NCBI GenBank assembly: GCA_905250125.1
Contig: CAJNOL010000132.1
Location: 62,001-126,000, forward strand
DNA: 64,000 bases
DNA from: Rotaria sordida
Lineage: Eukaryota; Rotifera; Eurotatoria; Philodinida; Philodinidae
Direction of reading: 5' to 3'
The first letter of the stretch is position 1; the number at the start of each line of letters is the position of its first letter. The position numbers and the translations under genes were made by a program. Below, in pieces: positions 1 through 12,992 of the stretch. Below the pieces are notes generated by a model. It was given only the letters and a program-made list of their open reading frames with translations. It searched no databases and had not been told where the DNA came from.

Positions 1-3000
1 TAGATGACTTTTATGAAGTAAATTTGATAAACCACGACGACGTGCTGATGGATCAACACGACTATTGGATATCATTTGTAAACGACGTTGATCAAATGTT
101 GTTAATATTTTTGTTTGATTTTTTTTCTTTGCTAAATTTTTTGGATCAAGTGCACGATCAAATAGATCATCAAGAAATGCTTCAACATCTGATTTATGAC
201 ATGGTAATGGAAGATCAGTTATTGTAGCAATAGATTCAGAATCGAATCTACAAATAAATACTAAAATAATTTAGTTTGTCTTTTTCCTTTTCACTTACAT
301 TGAATTTCCTGGTTTTTTCGCTTGTGGATAACCTGATTTAGGTCGTACCAATTTGTTTTTTATAAATCTAAATATAAAATCATAATTATATCTTTTCTTA
401 TTTTAAAATAGAATTTCAACTAGACACGAATGAGATCATTCGTTTGTGGTCTTAGCCTGACGAAATCGGGATCAAGATCAACTTGCCCATGCCTATTTAA
501 AACACATGAGCTGTGACAATTGTTTCCAATGAAACAGTGTTGGCCTTGATTCCAATCTCTGCCAAAAAAAATTTGTTCTCGTCCCGACAGAAAAAAGAAT
601 TCGGTCCTGCCGGGATGAAGATCATCTTGTTTATTTTTTATTTCAACTAATTAAATGTTCATTATGTATATATGTTAGTATTCAATCTCAGAAATATTAT
701 ATGAATAAAAGAGATTTATTCCATTCGATCGATTTGTAACTTACTTAGTTCCTGGTTTAGAAATATCTTTTGTGGGTGAATTTCTCTTTATTTGTGCATC
801 TTCAGTCTCATATTCAGTTAAATCAGCTGGAACATCACCAATCATATCTCCATCTGAATAGACACTTGACAAACGATAATCATCATTATGACCATTCTAA
901 ACATAACAGATAATGAAACAAAATCTAATCAATAAATAAACATACAAGTTTTGTTGCATTATGAATTGATGAACCTAAAAAAAATTGTTTTATTTTGATA
1001 TTTTATTAAACTTGAATATAAAATGAATCTTACCAATTTTTTCATATTGATTTAAATTTGCTGGACCATCAGAACAAACAGAAAATTCTCCGTAAAATGA
1101 TGTTGGATTATCTGTACCACTATAATCACTAAAAAACAGAATACTTTTATATTGATCTTAATCATTTTTGATAATAAGATGATGCTCAAGTAAAGGAAAA
1201 ATTATTTCATGCAAATTCGATCTCATGCACATTCACATGCATGGCTAAAACATATTGAAAATTGATGCATCTCTACCTAACAACAAGTGGTGGTGGAGGT
1301 AGCGGTGATGTTTTATGAGATTTTTGTGTATGATGTTGTCTAGTTGGACGAAAACAACGCAAAGCCGGGATTTTTGATAGAAGATGTCCACCACATCCAG
1401 CATCAATCATTGAATGTGATGATGATGTAAATGTATTTGTTTTACGTATCGATTCTCTACGTTCATTAGTTGGCAATGGTATTGATTTAAGATTTATTTT
1501 ATTAATTGATGATTGATTATTTACTTGTACTCGTTTTTCAATAGATTTTATATCCTCATCAATTTTTAGTTTTTCTCTACTCAATCTTGATGATGATAAT
1601 AATGGTGGTAATGCTGGTGTATCTTGATGACATGGTATGTTTATGTCATTTTTTTGTATAAGAATTTCTTCTTGTTGACCATCAGTTATTGAATATGCAC
1701 TAGTTGTATCAGTTTTTAAAAAATCTTTTGTTGCCGATGATGGTGGTGGTGGAAATGGTTGATGTTCATCTAAACTTTCTGATGATAATGATAATGATGA
1801 ATTTGATTTTTTACTAGTGACATCATGATAAACAGGTGAATGATGTTTAATATATTTTTTTTCAATTTGTTGTTGATCATCACTACTAAAATGTTTTGGA
1901 TATTTGTATGGTGACGAACAATTTGATGATGATACTCGTCGACCATTTTTTGATAAACGACTTGAACGTCTATTATCAATTTTTAAAAACCATTCTTTCG
2001 ATCTATTAGATTTAAGATTTTTGTTTTTGTGATTAAAAGAATAATTTTATTTATTTGTTTTGTTTTGTTTTTTTTTAAATTTTTTTTGTATCTATAAAAA
2101 CTTACCTAACTGTTGTACGATGACTACGTCGTCGTTGACTTTTTGATGAACGATCACGACCATCATGAATAAGAAAAAATGATTTACAAACTGGTGAACA
2201 TGGAGGAATTTCTAATTCACTTATTAAATCAAGTATATAATCATGTCCCATTAATTCAATTTCAATGTCATTATCTTCTAATGATACAGTCCATCCAAAT
2301 GAATTATCTTTTAATATACCACGTGATGATACTAATTCATATGCATATTGTTCACCTGTCATCCATGATTCAACTTCTCCAAGAATTTCAAAATCTAATT
2401 AAAATAAAAAATTTATTCATTGAAAATTCTATGAAACTTTTTTTCTACGATCAAAAAATTCTGCTTGAAGTGCCATGGGAATCAAACGTTTATTAGCAGA
2501 CCATTCTAATTGTGTTGGTGGATATGTTCTTGGTGCATCAGTCGAACCTGCTGCTAATAATTTTCGTTTACCTAATTCATTATTTGATGGATTTTCTTCT
2601 GAGACAAAACTACAAAAGAAGAATCAAGAGAAATTAATAAAAGACCCTGTCGGATAAGATGACCACTCTTCATTTGAAAAGTTATCTATATTGTTTTGTA
2701 GACCAACTCATGGTGCATCCCATGACATATGAAAAATTACTTTTTCATCAAGCTTTAATGTTCTGAAAAGTCATATACCAACCAAGAGAAATTATAGCAA
2801 TTGTGGGTAATATGAACAAATATTGAGATCCAATATGTCTCTAAACCAATCTATATCAAATTTTGTTTAAAGTTAATTCAATAGAGTTTTGTCTAGTCTT
2901 CAATCATGTATATCTACTAATAGCTTTCTTCATACCCAAAATCTTTCATTTTTACTAGCTTCTGTACTTTTTGGCTTTTATGACGTTTCAAATTCCTCGA

Positions 3001-6000
3001 TATTGCTTCTGAGAGCAAAAGTGACTAATCATGCATCTTTCTCAGAAACTGTGTGCTACCGAACTCTATAAGTATACCAATTGATTGTCCTTTGTATTGT
3101 TGTGCGTCACAGTCAAATCTGCTAATCAATGCCTAAACAAGGTCAAGTTTTCGATTTTTAACGACAGAAAAGTATATGAATTTTACGATGAAAATTTTTT
3201 TGAGTGAAAAAGTTTCTATCTAATAATAATAATAATAATAATAATAACTTCATCATGCCCTATTATTTGACATATATGAATCTTTCAAAACTGGTTTAAA
3301 AATTTTTCGCTTTTAGTCTTCTAAAAAGAGGTCGAAGATATGTAAAATTTTTAATCCACATAAGAGATCGAACATATATTGAATCTAAGAGATCTTCATA
3401 CTCTCATCACACTTGACTACTCAGATTCTAAATTCATAAGGAACAAAATAAAATAAAAACTAATCTTTGTAATAGTTCATTTCTGTGCTTCCACAATGAG
3501 TTCCAAAGCGAAAAGTTTTTTGCCATTTTCGAAAGACCCATATATGTCAAATGATACGACATGATAAACCTATTATTAACAGATAGAAATTTTTGCACTG
3601 AAAAAATATTTATCGCAAAATTCATATACTTGCCTGTTCTTGGGAACCAAAAAATTAGTCTTTTTTTTAGGCACTGATTGACCGATTCGACCATGATGCA
3701 CAACAATTCAATGTGCAATTAATTAATGTACTTATAGAGCCTAATGGTACATAACTTCTGAAAAAGTTGCATGGTGTCCTCGCCTTCATTCTCAGAAGTA
3801 GTATCGAAGAATTTAAAACATCATAAAAGTCAAAAATTACAGAAGCTAATAAAAGTGCTAAGATTTTGGATATCAAAAAAGCTATTATTAGAGATATACA
3901 CGATGGAAGATCAGACAAAACTCTATTGAAGTAACTTTAAACAAAATTTGGTATAGGCTAGTTTGAAGGTATATTGGATCCTAATATTTGTTCATATCAT
4001 CCACAGTTCTTATAATATCTCTTAACTGGTATATGGTTTCTCAGAACATTAAAACGATGAAAAAGTAATTTTCTCTGTACCATTGGACGCGTCATGAGTT
4101 GCTTCACAAAACAGTACAGGTGGCTTTTCAAATGAAGGGTAGTCATCTTATCCGACAAGCTTCTTTGAAATCAAATACTTGAATAAATGTTTATAAAGTT
4201 TTGACGACGGTGGAAAACAGCCAATACAATTAAACATTAAAAGCCATGCTTTATTTAATTTAATAAAGTCAATACTATTCCATATTTGATTTATTATTTG
4301 AATTAGTATTTCATCACGTAAAATTTCATTCATTAAACCCTTCAAGAAATACATCATTTTATTTATAAAAAGTGACTTTTTTTGCAACATACCATTTGAA
4401 CTATATAATCACCTAATGCTCGATCTCGTTTTGTATCATGTTCCGATGTATTGACAAAACGTAAAATCTATATAGTCTTCATATACAAAAGATAAAACAA
4501 AGACGTTTCTATCTTACTAATTTAAATAATGACAATGCTAATTGAATATGTTGTTGTTCATGCATATGTTTTGTAAATGGTTCTTTAATTGGAGCCAATA
4601 AACGATCCCATTTCATTCCAAGCTAATATATATATATATATATATGTATGTTTATTAAAATTTCATAAAATAAATCTTGACAAACAGAAAACAAAACTTA
4701 CGTTAGTATTTTCTTGAATATATTTCATAAATGATGATGTTCCTGTATTATTATTCAATGAAAATAAATGTTGTTCAGTAGGAATAACATTTGTTGACCG
4801 AGAAGTTTCAATGATATGTTGTTCACTATGTGGTTCTTGCCAAGCTACAAAAAACATATATGGATAATTTCATTCATTAGTGACGTGATTTCGTCAAATA
4901 AAAACACCTATATCTCTCAGCTTGAGCATTTCTTTTAGCTAATCTTTATAGATACTCTGAAAAATTCAGTCCCACAGACCTTGTGCCGCTGAGTTATTAT
5001 TGAAAACCCAGCATTGGTAATGTCACACAAAAAAAGGAGTATTTTTCTATTTACAAATCCTGCAAGTCCAAACAATATTTTTGAAAACTAAAAAGTTCGT
5101 TTTGTAGAGGGTTCTTCGGGCTACAAAATCCTCATGCAAAATTTTTATTGAATTGTTCGAACAAAATAACCCTTAAAAAGAATCAAAGATAGTCATGTTT
5201 CGTTTTCGTAGATTTTACGTATTCAAATAAAAAAAAAGAACAAAAAAGTCATAAATACCATCAAGACGATTAAAAACTATATTTAGTTCATTTGGTATTT
5301 CAAGTAAATGAAATTGTGTTGGCTAAAAAAAATAATTTTTCAAATTTTATTATCAAATAATTCTTTTTTTCTATAAAATCCACCTGATATTCTGGAGAAT
5401 TTGAAGTTGTTGTTCGTCTAAATAATAAAATAAATTCAATTATCAAAATAAAAAAACAAATTTATTATTTTATTTTTTCCTTACTCAGTCATTGAATGTA
5501 ATGTTGAACTACTACCTGTTATATGACTTAAAGCTGTCGATGGAGAAAAACAAGATGTACCCGAAAAAGTTGATTCAAGTGATTCACATAATTTTATACT
5601 AAGACTTGTTGATATTTCAGAAAGTCTATCAAAAGTAACATCGGGACTCATCGATATCATAGCTCTAGCTATAGATGTTCCTAAGCTTGGTCGACGTTGA
5701 AAACGACCTATTGATGGTGATCCTGTTGCTTTCATTTTTCAAATCTAACAATTAATTGAAAAATTGTTCTTGTCGTACGCTCTCATTCAATTAATCAAAT
5801 AATCCCTGTCTGACATTTCGTTAAATGATGTGATGATCGACTTGTAATTATGTTTATTGTCGTTCAATAGTGTAAATATTTAGATTTGACTTACTTTTTA
5901 TTATCAATCCAATGACGATATTGTCTTTGAAGAATAAGAATTGCATGACGTTGTTTTTCGAAATTTTTTCGTTGAATATAACCTTTTATTGTACGTTGAA

Positions 6001-9000
6001 TTGTTGATGCTGCTTCATTTAATATTAATGAACGTTCTTTTTCAAGATGATATTCAAGTGATTCACGCATAAAAACCTTATTTAATAATAAGATAAAATT
6101 TTGATTTGTTTTTTTTTTCTTACGAGCGAACGTTTTAAACTAATCAATCCTGTCTGAAATCGAACTCCGTGCATAGAGTTGAGTTCAGTGAGATATGAAA
6201 AACAACCTCACAAAGATAAATCTTTTTAGACCTTCTTTTCAGAGTTATAGGCATTTTACTAGAATTTTAGTCTCGGGCATGATAAACATCAGAGACCGAA
6301 TCGAACTGAACCAAGCTGTTATAGTTCTGTTTGTTTAACTCTCGATAGAAGATCTAAAAGAGATGTATGTTTCTGAAATTTTTGTAATATCTCACTGGAC
6401 TTTACGTTATACACTGAGTCCGAATTCAAAATCGATGGATTAGTTGAAAACGTTTCCTCGTTAGTGGGTCTGAATAAATAAAAATTTGAGAGCTGAACAG
6501 TTGCTCGTAGCTGTGAATTTTTTCTTCATTCACACCCTTGTAAACAAGTGTCCTAGATCCAAAAATTTACTTTTGCAATTCCTATTTGATATTTTGAAGT
6601 AAATTTTGGTGGAAAATTATTTAAAATATGTATTGTTATTTCTTTTGGATCGGTATTATCATTTGATTGTGGCATTAAACAACGATATCTAAATAAAAAG
6701 ACAATAGTTCATCATTTAAATTCAATGATATTTTCTTTTAACAAACCGTTTAGCAAATTGTTCAAATGAATAACGACGTGGGAAACCTAATTTTCTTATT
6801 CGTACAGTTTCAAGCATTCCTGTATTACGTAATTGTTCAAGTACAACAGATAATTCTAATTTATTAGGTGTTTTATCATTATTTGGTTTAATACAACGAA
6901 TAAATGTTGGTTGACAACGTGTCATTGTATCAATTAAATTTGATAAACTATCAGAAAATTTTGCTGATACAGTTGGTGTTTTAGCTTTCATTGTTATAAA
7001 ACGACCTGTTTTAAAATGAAAACCACGATGAGATTCATAGACTTCACGTATATCACGAAACATATTAGCTAAGATTTCATTGCGACTTGATGAAAATAAA
7101 TCAATAACATCACTGCGTAATAAATCACGATTTTTATCAAGAAATCCATGTACCTTTTATTTTTTTTAAAAATATGTATAGAATATAATTAAATTATAGA
7201 GAATTTCGATTAACTTACATCATATTCAACGTCACCTGCATAATGTCGGATACTAAAAGTTGTTTTTAATAAACGTGGTTTACCATATAAACGATTTGAT
7301 TCATGAACACGATGACATTTATGTAGAAATGATTGATCAGTTGCCTTAATCACGAAAAAAAAAATTTTTCAATAAAATTTAATTCTCTAATTTAGTAGAA
7401 TTTATCTTAAGTTAAAAACGATTGTGTTTTTACAAGATACTTTTTGTTTTACTTTTTAATCTACATTGAAGATTATGTTTCATACTTTTTTTAAATAGTC
7501 TAAGTTTGCAGTTTGTTTGAAGCTTTTAAATGTAAACATATTATATATGATCTTGCTAAGAAAAAAAGAATTTGGCTTTCCACAATATGTTCGATATTTG
7601 AATATCGAAATTTTATAAAATTTATAATGAAAATACTTTTAAAATTGATATGTAGTTTTTCTTGTTTGTAATGCTCTCATTGTAGAAAATGAATAAATGA
7701 AGGAAATAGTTTTTATTCAAGCTTCGAGAAGAACAGTTTCAATTAACTCGATCCAAATCTGTTGGATGATCTTGGCACGAACTTTACTTCTTTTCTCAAG
7801 AAAGATTTATGCATCTTACAATCGATAGATAATGAGAAAGTTTCATTATGTAAACAAAAGCGTTTGTTTAGTTGAATGATACTTCTCATTCATCTACAAG
7901 GTCCCGCAAAGTGTCCATTACACTAAGTAGTATAAGTCTTACTAAGGGTATCCTCCTCTTTTTTGACTATTTCTGGTTCTCGAAGAGGTACAATGGATCT
8001 ACATGAAATTTCTACCACAAGTCCAACATATAAAAGTAAGTGGATCCAACGTGGTTCTATGGAAAACCAGAATTCTCCTACAAAAAGTGCAAAAAGCTTG
8101 TTTAAAATTTCTTTCCTCGAACACATTTAGCTCCTTATTTTAGGTGCTCCATCTGTGATAAAAATTTCATGCGGATTCGTTGTATCCTCCTCGAGAAACA
8201 GAAATGCTAAAAAAAAGAGAAGAGTATCCTTAAAGTACAGCGATAGACTAAAATTAACACTGCCAGATACACATAATAACCTATATCATTTTTTTAAAAA
8301 TTGATCAGTAAATAATTTACTTCTGAGAAGTTTCTGTTAAGGAACGATAGTACTTATGACATTGATGTACTAACGAATTCATTAAATTTTTATTATTCAA
8401 TAAGTAATCTGACTTATTTCTTATGTTGTTTTTACAAGTATTACAATTGGCTAATTTGATTTAGCTTGCGATCGCCATGATAACAAACTATTTACAATGT
8501 TCTCTTAAATTATCGAAGTAATCCTTGAGTTCGATCATGTAGAAATCTAATAAGGCGTATATTGAAAGTTTCTCGGCAAAGTATTTGACTATTTTTAGCA
8601 TATTTACAGGTATTAGCATCAGAATTTTATGCTCATTCAGAACATATGCTTAGAATTTTTTTTGTGACTATCCAAACGTGCCACAAAATTTTATCGAATA
8701 TATTGAAAAATTCAGAAAATAATTTTCTACAGAACAGTAAATTTTTTGCAAACTATTGAAATGCAGTGAAGACTTTTATAAAATCTATCGCCAATGCCAC
8801 AGTAAACATTAATAGAGTCGTATCGAACAAACATGAGTAATTCTTGACTCAGTACAGGTCAGGTCAAGGCGTCCAAAATGATGTGATTATGAAATATGAA
8901 TTTCCTTGCTCAGATATACTTTTTAAATAGAAACAATTTTCTTTCTGTTAATTTACCTTTGGAAAATTACTTTCATCATCAAGAATTTGTAAAATTCCAT

Positions 9001-12000
9001 TTGGCTTTTTACCAATTAAATCAAGACAATCAGTATTATCAGCAAAGTCAATTTTCTTCCATGCAAGTTTTTCTTTTGCATATTCTTCCTGTAAACAAAA
9101 GAGAAAAAAAAGAGAGAGTGCAAGTTAACCTCAACCATTCCATTTGAGTTGTTTTTTTTTTCGAATAAATTAACCTGTTCTAGTTTAAATACATGTCTAT
9201 TAAAATGAAATTGTAATGCTTCATTAGCATAGTTAATACACAATTGTTCAAAACTATTTGTTGAAAAATTTTCAAATCCAAATATATCCAAAATTGCAAT
9301 ACTATTATCAACATTATTATTTACACGAACTATTTGATTGATACGTGCTACAAGCCAACTAAATAATGTTGAATAAAGAGCTTTAGCAATAGCATCTCTA
9401 AAAATAAAATAATATATAAAAATAATTTTTATTTTTAATAAACAAAAAAACAACAACAAATCTACCGTGAATCAAGTGCTTGTTCAAGATTAAATGGCGA
9501 TAAAAGACGTTCATCACGAGCTTCTGTAACTTTATGTGTTAATTTTTGTAAAAGACCTTGATCATTAAGTGCAAGTAAATGTGAACACCATTCAATTTCA
9601 GTTTTCGAACTTATTTGTATTAAATCATGACCAGGATCATCAACTGTACGTGAAAAATAAATATTTCCAAGATGTAAAATAGCAGCAAGAATTTTAAATA
9701 TTGTTTCTTGTTCATTTTTTGTAAAATTAAGAATTTTCATAGCAGTTAATAATGATTGAAAATCATGTGCATCTGATTTACTTGATATAGCCATTGAAGC
9801 ACCCTTTAGAAAAAAAAACCAAACAAACAATATGTATAATATGTGGTGCGAAAATTTCTCGACAACATATTCCTTCATCTTTTGATCGATTACAAGATGC
9901 AATAGAAAATATAAAGCATTGGATTAGAATCAAAATTTTGTGTTCTTTCCGAATATATATTCACAAAGGTAGAAGTAAAATTTTTTAAAATACACTAAAA
10001 GAAAGAGCAAGCATTTGTAAACAAAATTATATTCTAATCATTAGTTTTCTGAGATGCTTCTGTCAATAATAGGGATGTCCAGAATTTCATCAACAGGATT
10101 TTCCCAAACTATTACAAAACAACATTAATATAGAATACATATGAAGGCTGAAGCTAAGATTGTTAGAATATATATATATATCATAGCTTATACTCATCAA
10201 TGCAGTCGATAGAAATCTTTTAAAATCTATATCTAATTTATAGTTCAATCGATGAAAATCTTATTGAAGAAATTCTAAAATCCCAATAATAAGATTTTTA
10301 GTAAAAGACACATTGACATCTTCGAAACGCCTTGATTTTCAGGCTTACAAAATCAGGTCGATTATTTCTGAAGAACTGTTGCAAGACTTCTAGTTTATAG
10401 TTTACTTTGTAAAGAACTATCTCACTCTTTACTTTATGTAAAAAAATTAGTAATAGAAAGTAGAACTTGGTGGTTCCGATTCGGTTTCCAAAGTATCACG
10501 TATTTCTCGACCTAGATTTAAGAAATTTTTATATCTATCTGGCCTAAGAAAGTGTCGAGAAAAATAGTATACATTCAATTTCAAACAGGATACAATTATA
10601 TTTGCCATTTCTCGGTCGCTTAGTTCAATTACTTCCTATTAAAGATTTACTCATAATTGCTAATCTATGAATTTTACAAAAATTTTGAATATATATTTGA
10701 AAAGAGCACAAAATTCTGAGTATAAAAGATGAAGAAACATTTTGTCTGGGAATTTTCACATCGTTCATTATTTCAAATTTATAATGAATACACAAAAATT
10801 ACTTGATTAAGATAAAAATATTTTTCTGGTGTTGTTAAACCATATTTACGTTTTTCTTCAGTATCAAATCCTTCGAGTAATTCGTAGAAAACATGATAAT
10901 TTCTTTCATCATTTGAATGCGTTACAATACGACTTTTTTCCAAAAGAAAATCCGATAATTTAGCTCCAACTATAGATTTTCTTAATGAAATAAATAAAAA
11001 TGATTATTTAATAAACGAATATTAATAAAGAATATATATATGTATATTTACTGAGAATAATAAATTTCAATATATTTTCCAAATCGTGATGAATTATCAT
11101 TACGAACTGTTTTAGCATTTCCAAATGATTCAAGTAATGGTGATGCTTCAAGAATTTGTTCAGTAATTACTTTATATTTGCCTGGATTAACCTATATTTT
11201 AATCAAAAGTCTTCTACTACAGTTAATATTCACATTCGCGAAGACTTACTGCTGCTAAATAATTCATAATTAATTTTGTACTTTGAGTTTTTCCACCACC
11301 ACTTTCACCACTAGAAAAAAAAAACCAAAATCAAGGTAGCATTCTGTTGTTATAACTGATGATCAGGAAGTTTTTAGACAAGGAGTTTGTTCATTTTTGA
11401 TCAGCTAAAAAGTAATTTCCGGCAAGTCAAAAACTATAGGTCGTGACCAAAATTTTGTATCTATTTTTGTTCAAGAGTAGTGAAACGCTTTTTGAAAGAT
11501 TTGAAAAATTAGTTTTAATGGTAAGCTAACAGATTTTTTTTGTTTACCCTATCAGTCTCTTTTCGAACATGCCAAAAATTGTGGGAGTCAATCGTCTTTG
11601 TAGAGCAGACACTTGTCTACCAAATGTGATGTTGAACTAAATTGTAACTTTTACCCAAAAAGTTTTTCAAGAGTTTTGTTCAACGTAAAACAGTCGTCGA
11701 TTTTTCAAAAATGAGTATTGAGAAAAAGGAAAATTGAAGTTCATTATCGAAAGATAAAAGATAGTGAATTCTGTAGGATAGCTTCCGGTCTATAAGTTGA
11801 TATATAAATGAATATCCCAGCTTTTAGTTTCAAATCATAATAGTGAAAATACAAAAAATTCCATTCAAACTAATTTTTTTCATTTTTCGAAGATTATTTT
11901 ACTACTCTCGAAAAAAATTTCTAAGTCTGAGCACAAACTCAAAGCTTTTGAACTCGTTGAAAATACTTTCTAACGGGTCAAAAGTGAACAAATATTTTGT

Positions 12001-12640
12001 CTAAAATTTTTTCAATCACTCATTATATCGAACCAATAATTCATAATCACATACCTTATTACAACACATTGATTCATTTTATCTGAAAGCATTTTACTGT
12101 GTACTATTGATGCCGTAGCAAAAATATGTCTACAAAAAAAAAACATGAGTCAATCATTAAGAGAAATAATATGAAATATATATATTCAACACGTACGCAG
12201 GTAATGTATGAAGAACTAAAGTATTTTCATATTTTCGTACATAATCTGTTGAATACATATCATGATACATATAATATGGATTGACAGCAACAAGTATACT
12301 ACCAATATATGTCTAAGAATTTTGATAGAAAAAAAAATGTATATAATTTTTTTTTTTTGAAATGACTTTTTCTATTTCCTACATAAAATTGTCGATAATC
12401 ATATCGAACTTTGATATTCCAAAGAATAGAAGCTTCACTTAAATCACTCATTGTTATCATATCATTAACACCTTCAGGTGGTAATGGTATACGTGAAACA
12501 ACTCGATTTGTATCATCATTTGCAAAAGCAAATATTTTTCCATTAAGAAGTGATTTAATTGATATACGAGTTCGTGTCAAATCAACAACTTCCCCAGCTA
12601 TTGGATAGCCAGCACCTGAATCAAACCAAACTGATTTACC
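1..12640 (-). CDS. Unconventional myosin with MyTH4 tail, class XV-like (3' end beyond window)
   Basis: Actin-based motor. Exons read right to left: 12640-12383, 12312-12197, 12129-12055, 11310-11250, 11191-11052, 10980-10803, 9803-9466, 9397-9175, 9088-8957, 7344-7219, 7153-6747, 6688-6571, 6076-5895, 5744-5485, 5417-5384, 5322-5259, 4844-4702, 4622-4518, 4467-4393, 4339-4179, 2609-2449, 2394-2106, 2002-1277, 1128-1034, 974-946, 896-745, 367-299, 247-1. All joins are GT-AG and in phase except 5895/5744. The motor shows the P-loop GESGGGKT (usual GESGAGKT), switch [10 protein letters not shown], switch [10 protein letters not shown] and the actin-binding stretch FIRCIKPNN. Two IQ motifs follow (exon 6076-5895). 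A MyTH4 domain (4622-2449) has [13 protein letters not shown] and YPPTQLEW. After it come an [16 protein letters not shown] segment and a Ser/Pro-rich region with PLPPPP. Motor, two IQs, then MyTH4 fits myosin XV best; VII or X are alternatives. The starting ATG exon was not found upstream of 12640. Confidence 0.85.
2648..4157. mobile_element. 1.5-kb near-perfect foldback element in a myosin intron
   Basis: The two ends are inverted copies: TGTCGGATAAGATGACCAC at the left and the complement of TGTCGGATAAGATGACTAC at the right. Homology continues inward along both arms (left about 2648-3325, right about 3485-4157), leaving a loop of about 150 bp. The two arms give related conceptual translations (both contain [12 protein letters not shown]), showing common origin. 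There is no transposase. The element occupies almost all of the intron 2610-4178; only about 20 and 35 nt of host intron remain on its sides. A (TAA)n run at about 3223-3247 interrupts the left arm. No target-site duplication was evident. I call it a non-autonomous DNA element or a foldback. Confidence 0.8.
6125..6462. repeat. Foldback repeat in a myosin intron
   Basis: The left side begins CGAACGTTTTAAACTAATC and the complement of the right end reads GAAACGTTTTCAACTAATC. Further matching blocks follow in the same order: CAGTGAGATAT on both arms, ATCTTTTTAGACCTTCT against CTCTTTTAGATCTTCT, and GAGTTAT against GAGTTAA. The arms are imperfect, of about 120-150 bp, with a short centre. The element lies in the intron 6077-6570, between the exon ending the motor converter and the IQ exon. 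No coding potential. Confidence 0.6.
7917..8263. repeat. Foldback repeat in the large myosin intron
   Basis: Left arm about 7945-8017, right arm about 8152-8235. The left arm contains GGGTATCCTCCTC, TTTCTGGTTCTCGA and CATGAAATTT; the complement of the right arm has GGATACTCTTCTC, TTTCTGTTTCTCGA and CATGAAATTT in the same order. Weaker similarity extends to about 7917 and 8263. The element lies in the 1.6-kb intron 7345-8956. The rest of that intron holds nothing recognisable. Confidence 0.6.
9804..10802. other. 1-kb myosin intron, mostly anonymous
   Basis: Intron between exons 10980-10803 and 9803-9466. A block near 9930-9975 (AATTTTGTGTTCTTTCCG then AATATATATTCA) is matched in inverted orientation near 10680-10725, which hints at another old foldback. 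The middle does not pair convincingly by eye. No conserved coding exon is seen, and the flanking exons join in phase without one. Confidence 0.35.
11371..12007. repeat. Foldback element of about 640 bp in a myosin intron
   Basis: The left end reads TTTTTAGACAAGGAGTTTG then TTCATTTTTGATC; the complement of the right end reads TTTTAGACAAAATATTTG then TTCACTTTTGACC. Paired blocks continue inward: AAAAAGTAATTTCCGGCAAG against AAAGTATTTTCAACGAG, AAGAGTAGTGAAACG against GAGAGTAGTAAAATA, and AATTAGTTTTAATGG against AATTAGTTTGAATGG. The arms span more than 150 bp each. The element lies in the intron 11311-12054, immediately after the exon ending just before the P-loop. Confidence 0.65.
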
Positions 12641-12992
12641 CTAAAAATAGAATATATAATTTTTTTTTTTTTATTTTCTACATTTCTTTGGTTTCGTTTT
12701 CTTTTTTTCTTTTTTCTTTTCATATAAGAAATATGACAGGGGGATGGTAGCTTAGGTGAAATCAAAACAATAAGAGACTATAAAAAATCCTTATTAACAA
12801 TAAAGAAGAGTGAACATTCAATTTCATTTTTTTTTATTTGCTTCTCCTTTTTCTTTTATACATTTCTTTTTTTTTTTTAATTCATAAAACAAACATATCC
12901 AAGGATTGATACAAAATAATATAGACAACAACAATAATAATAATAATACGCATCGTATTCATTGTTCAAATAATACTGACACATATACGACA
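12641..12992. promoter_or_regulatory. Divergent intergenic region between myosin and the BTB gene
   Basis: About 350 bp separate the first recognised myosin exon (minus) and the first ATG of the BTB gene (plus). It is rich in long T runs (12660-12672, 12830-12880), which may include polypyrimidine tracts before splice acceptors; CCAAG|G at about 12903 is a candidate. The missing first myosin exon and both promoters should be here or just inside the BTB gene. No TATA box could be assigned with confidence. Confidence 0.35.

Noticed and set aside
2889-3918. ORFs of 60-94 codons on both strands between 2.9 and 3.9 kb
   Set aside because: They are mirror images produced by the two arms of the foldback element and contain no recognisable transposase or host domain.
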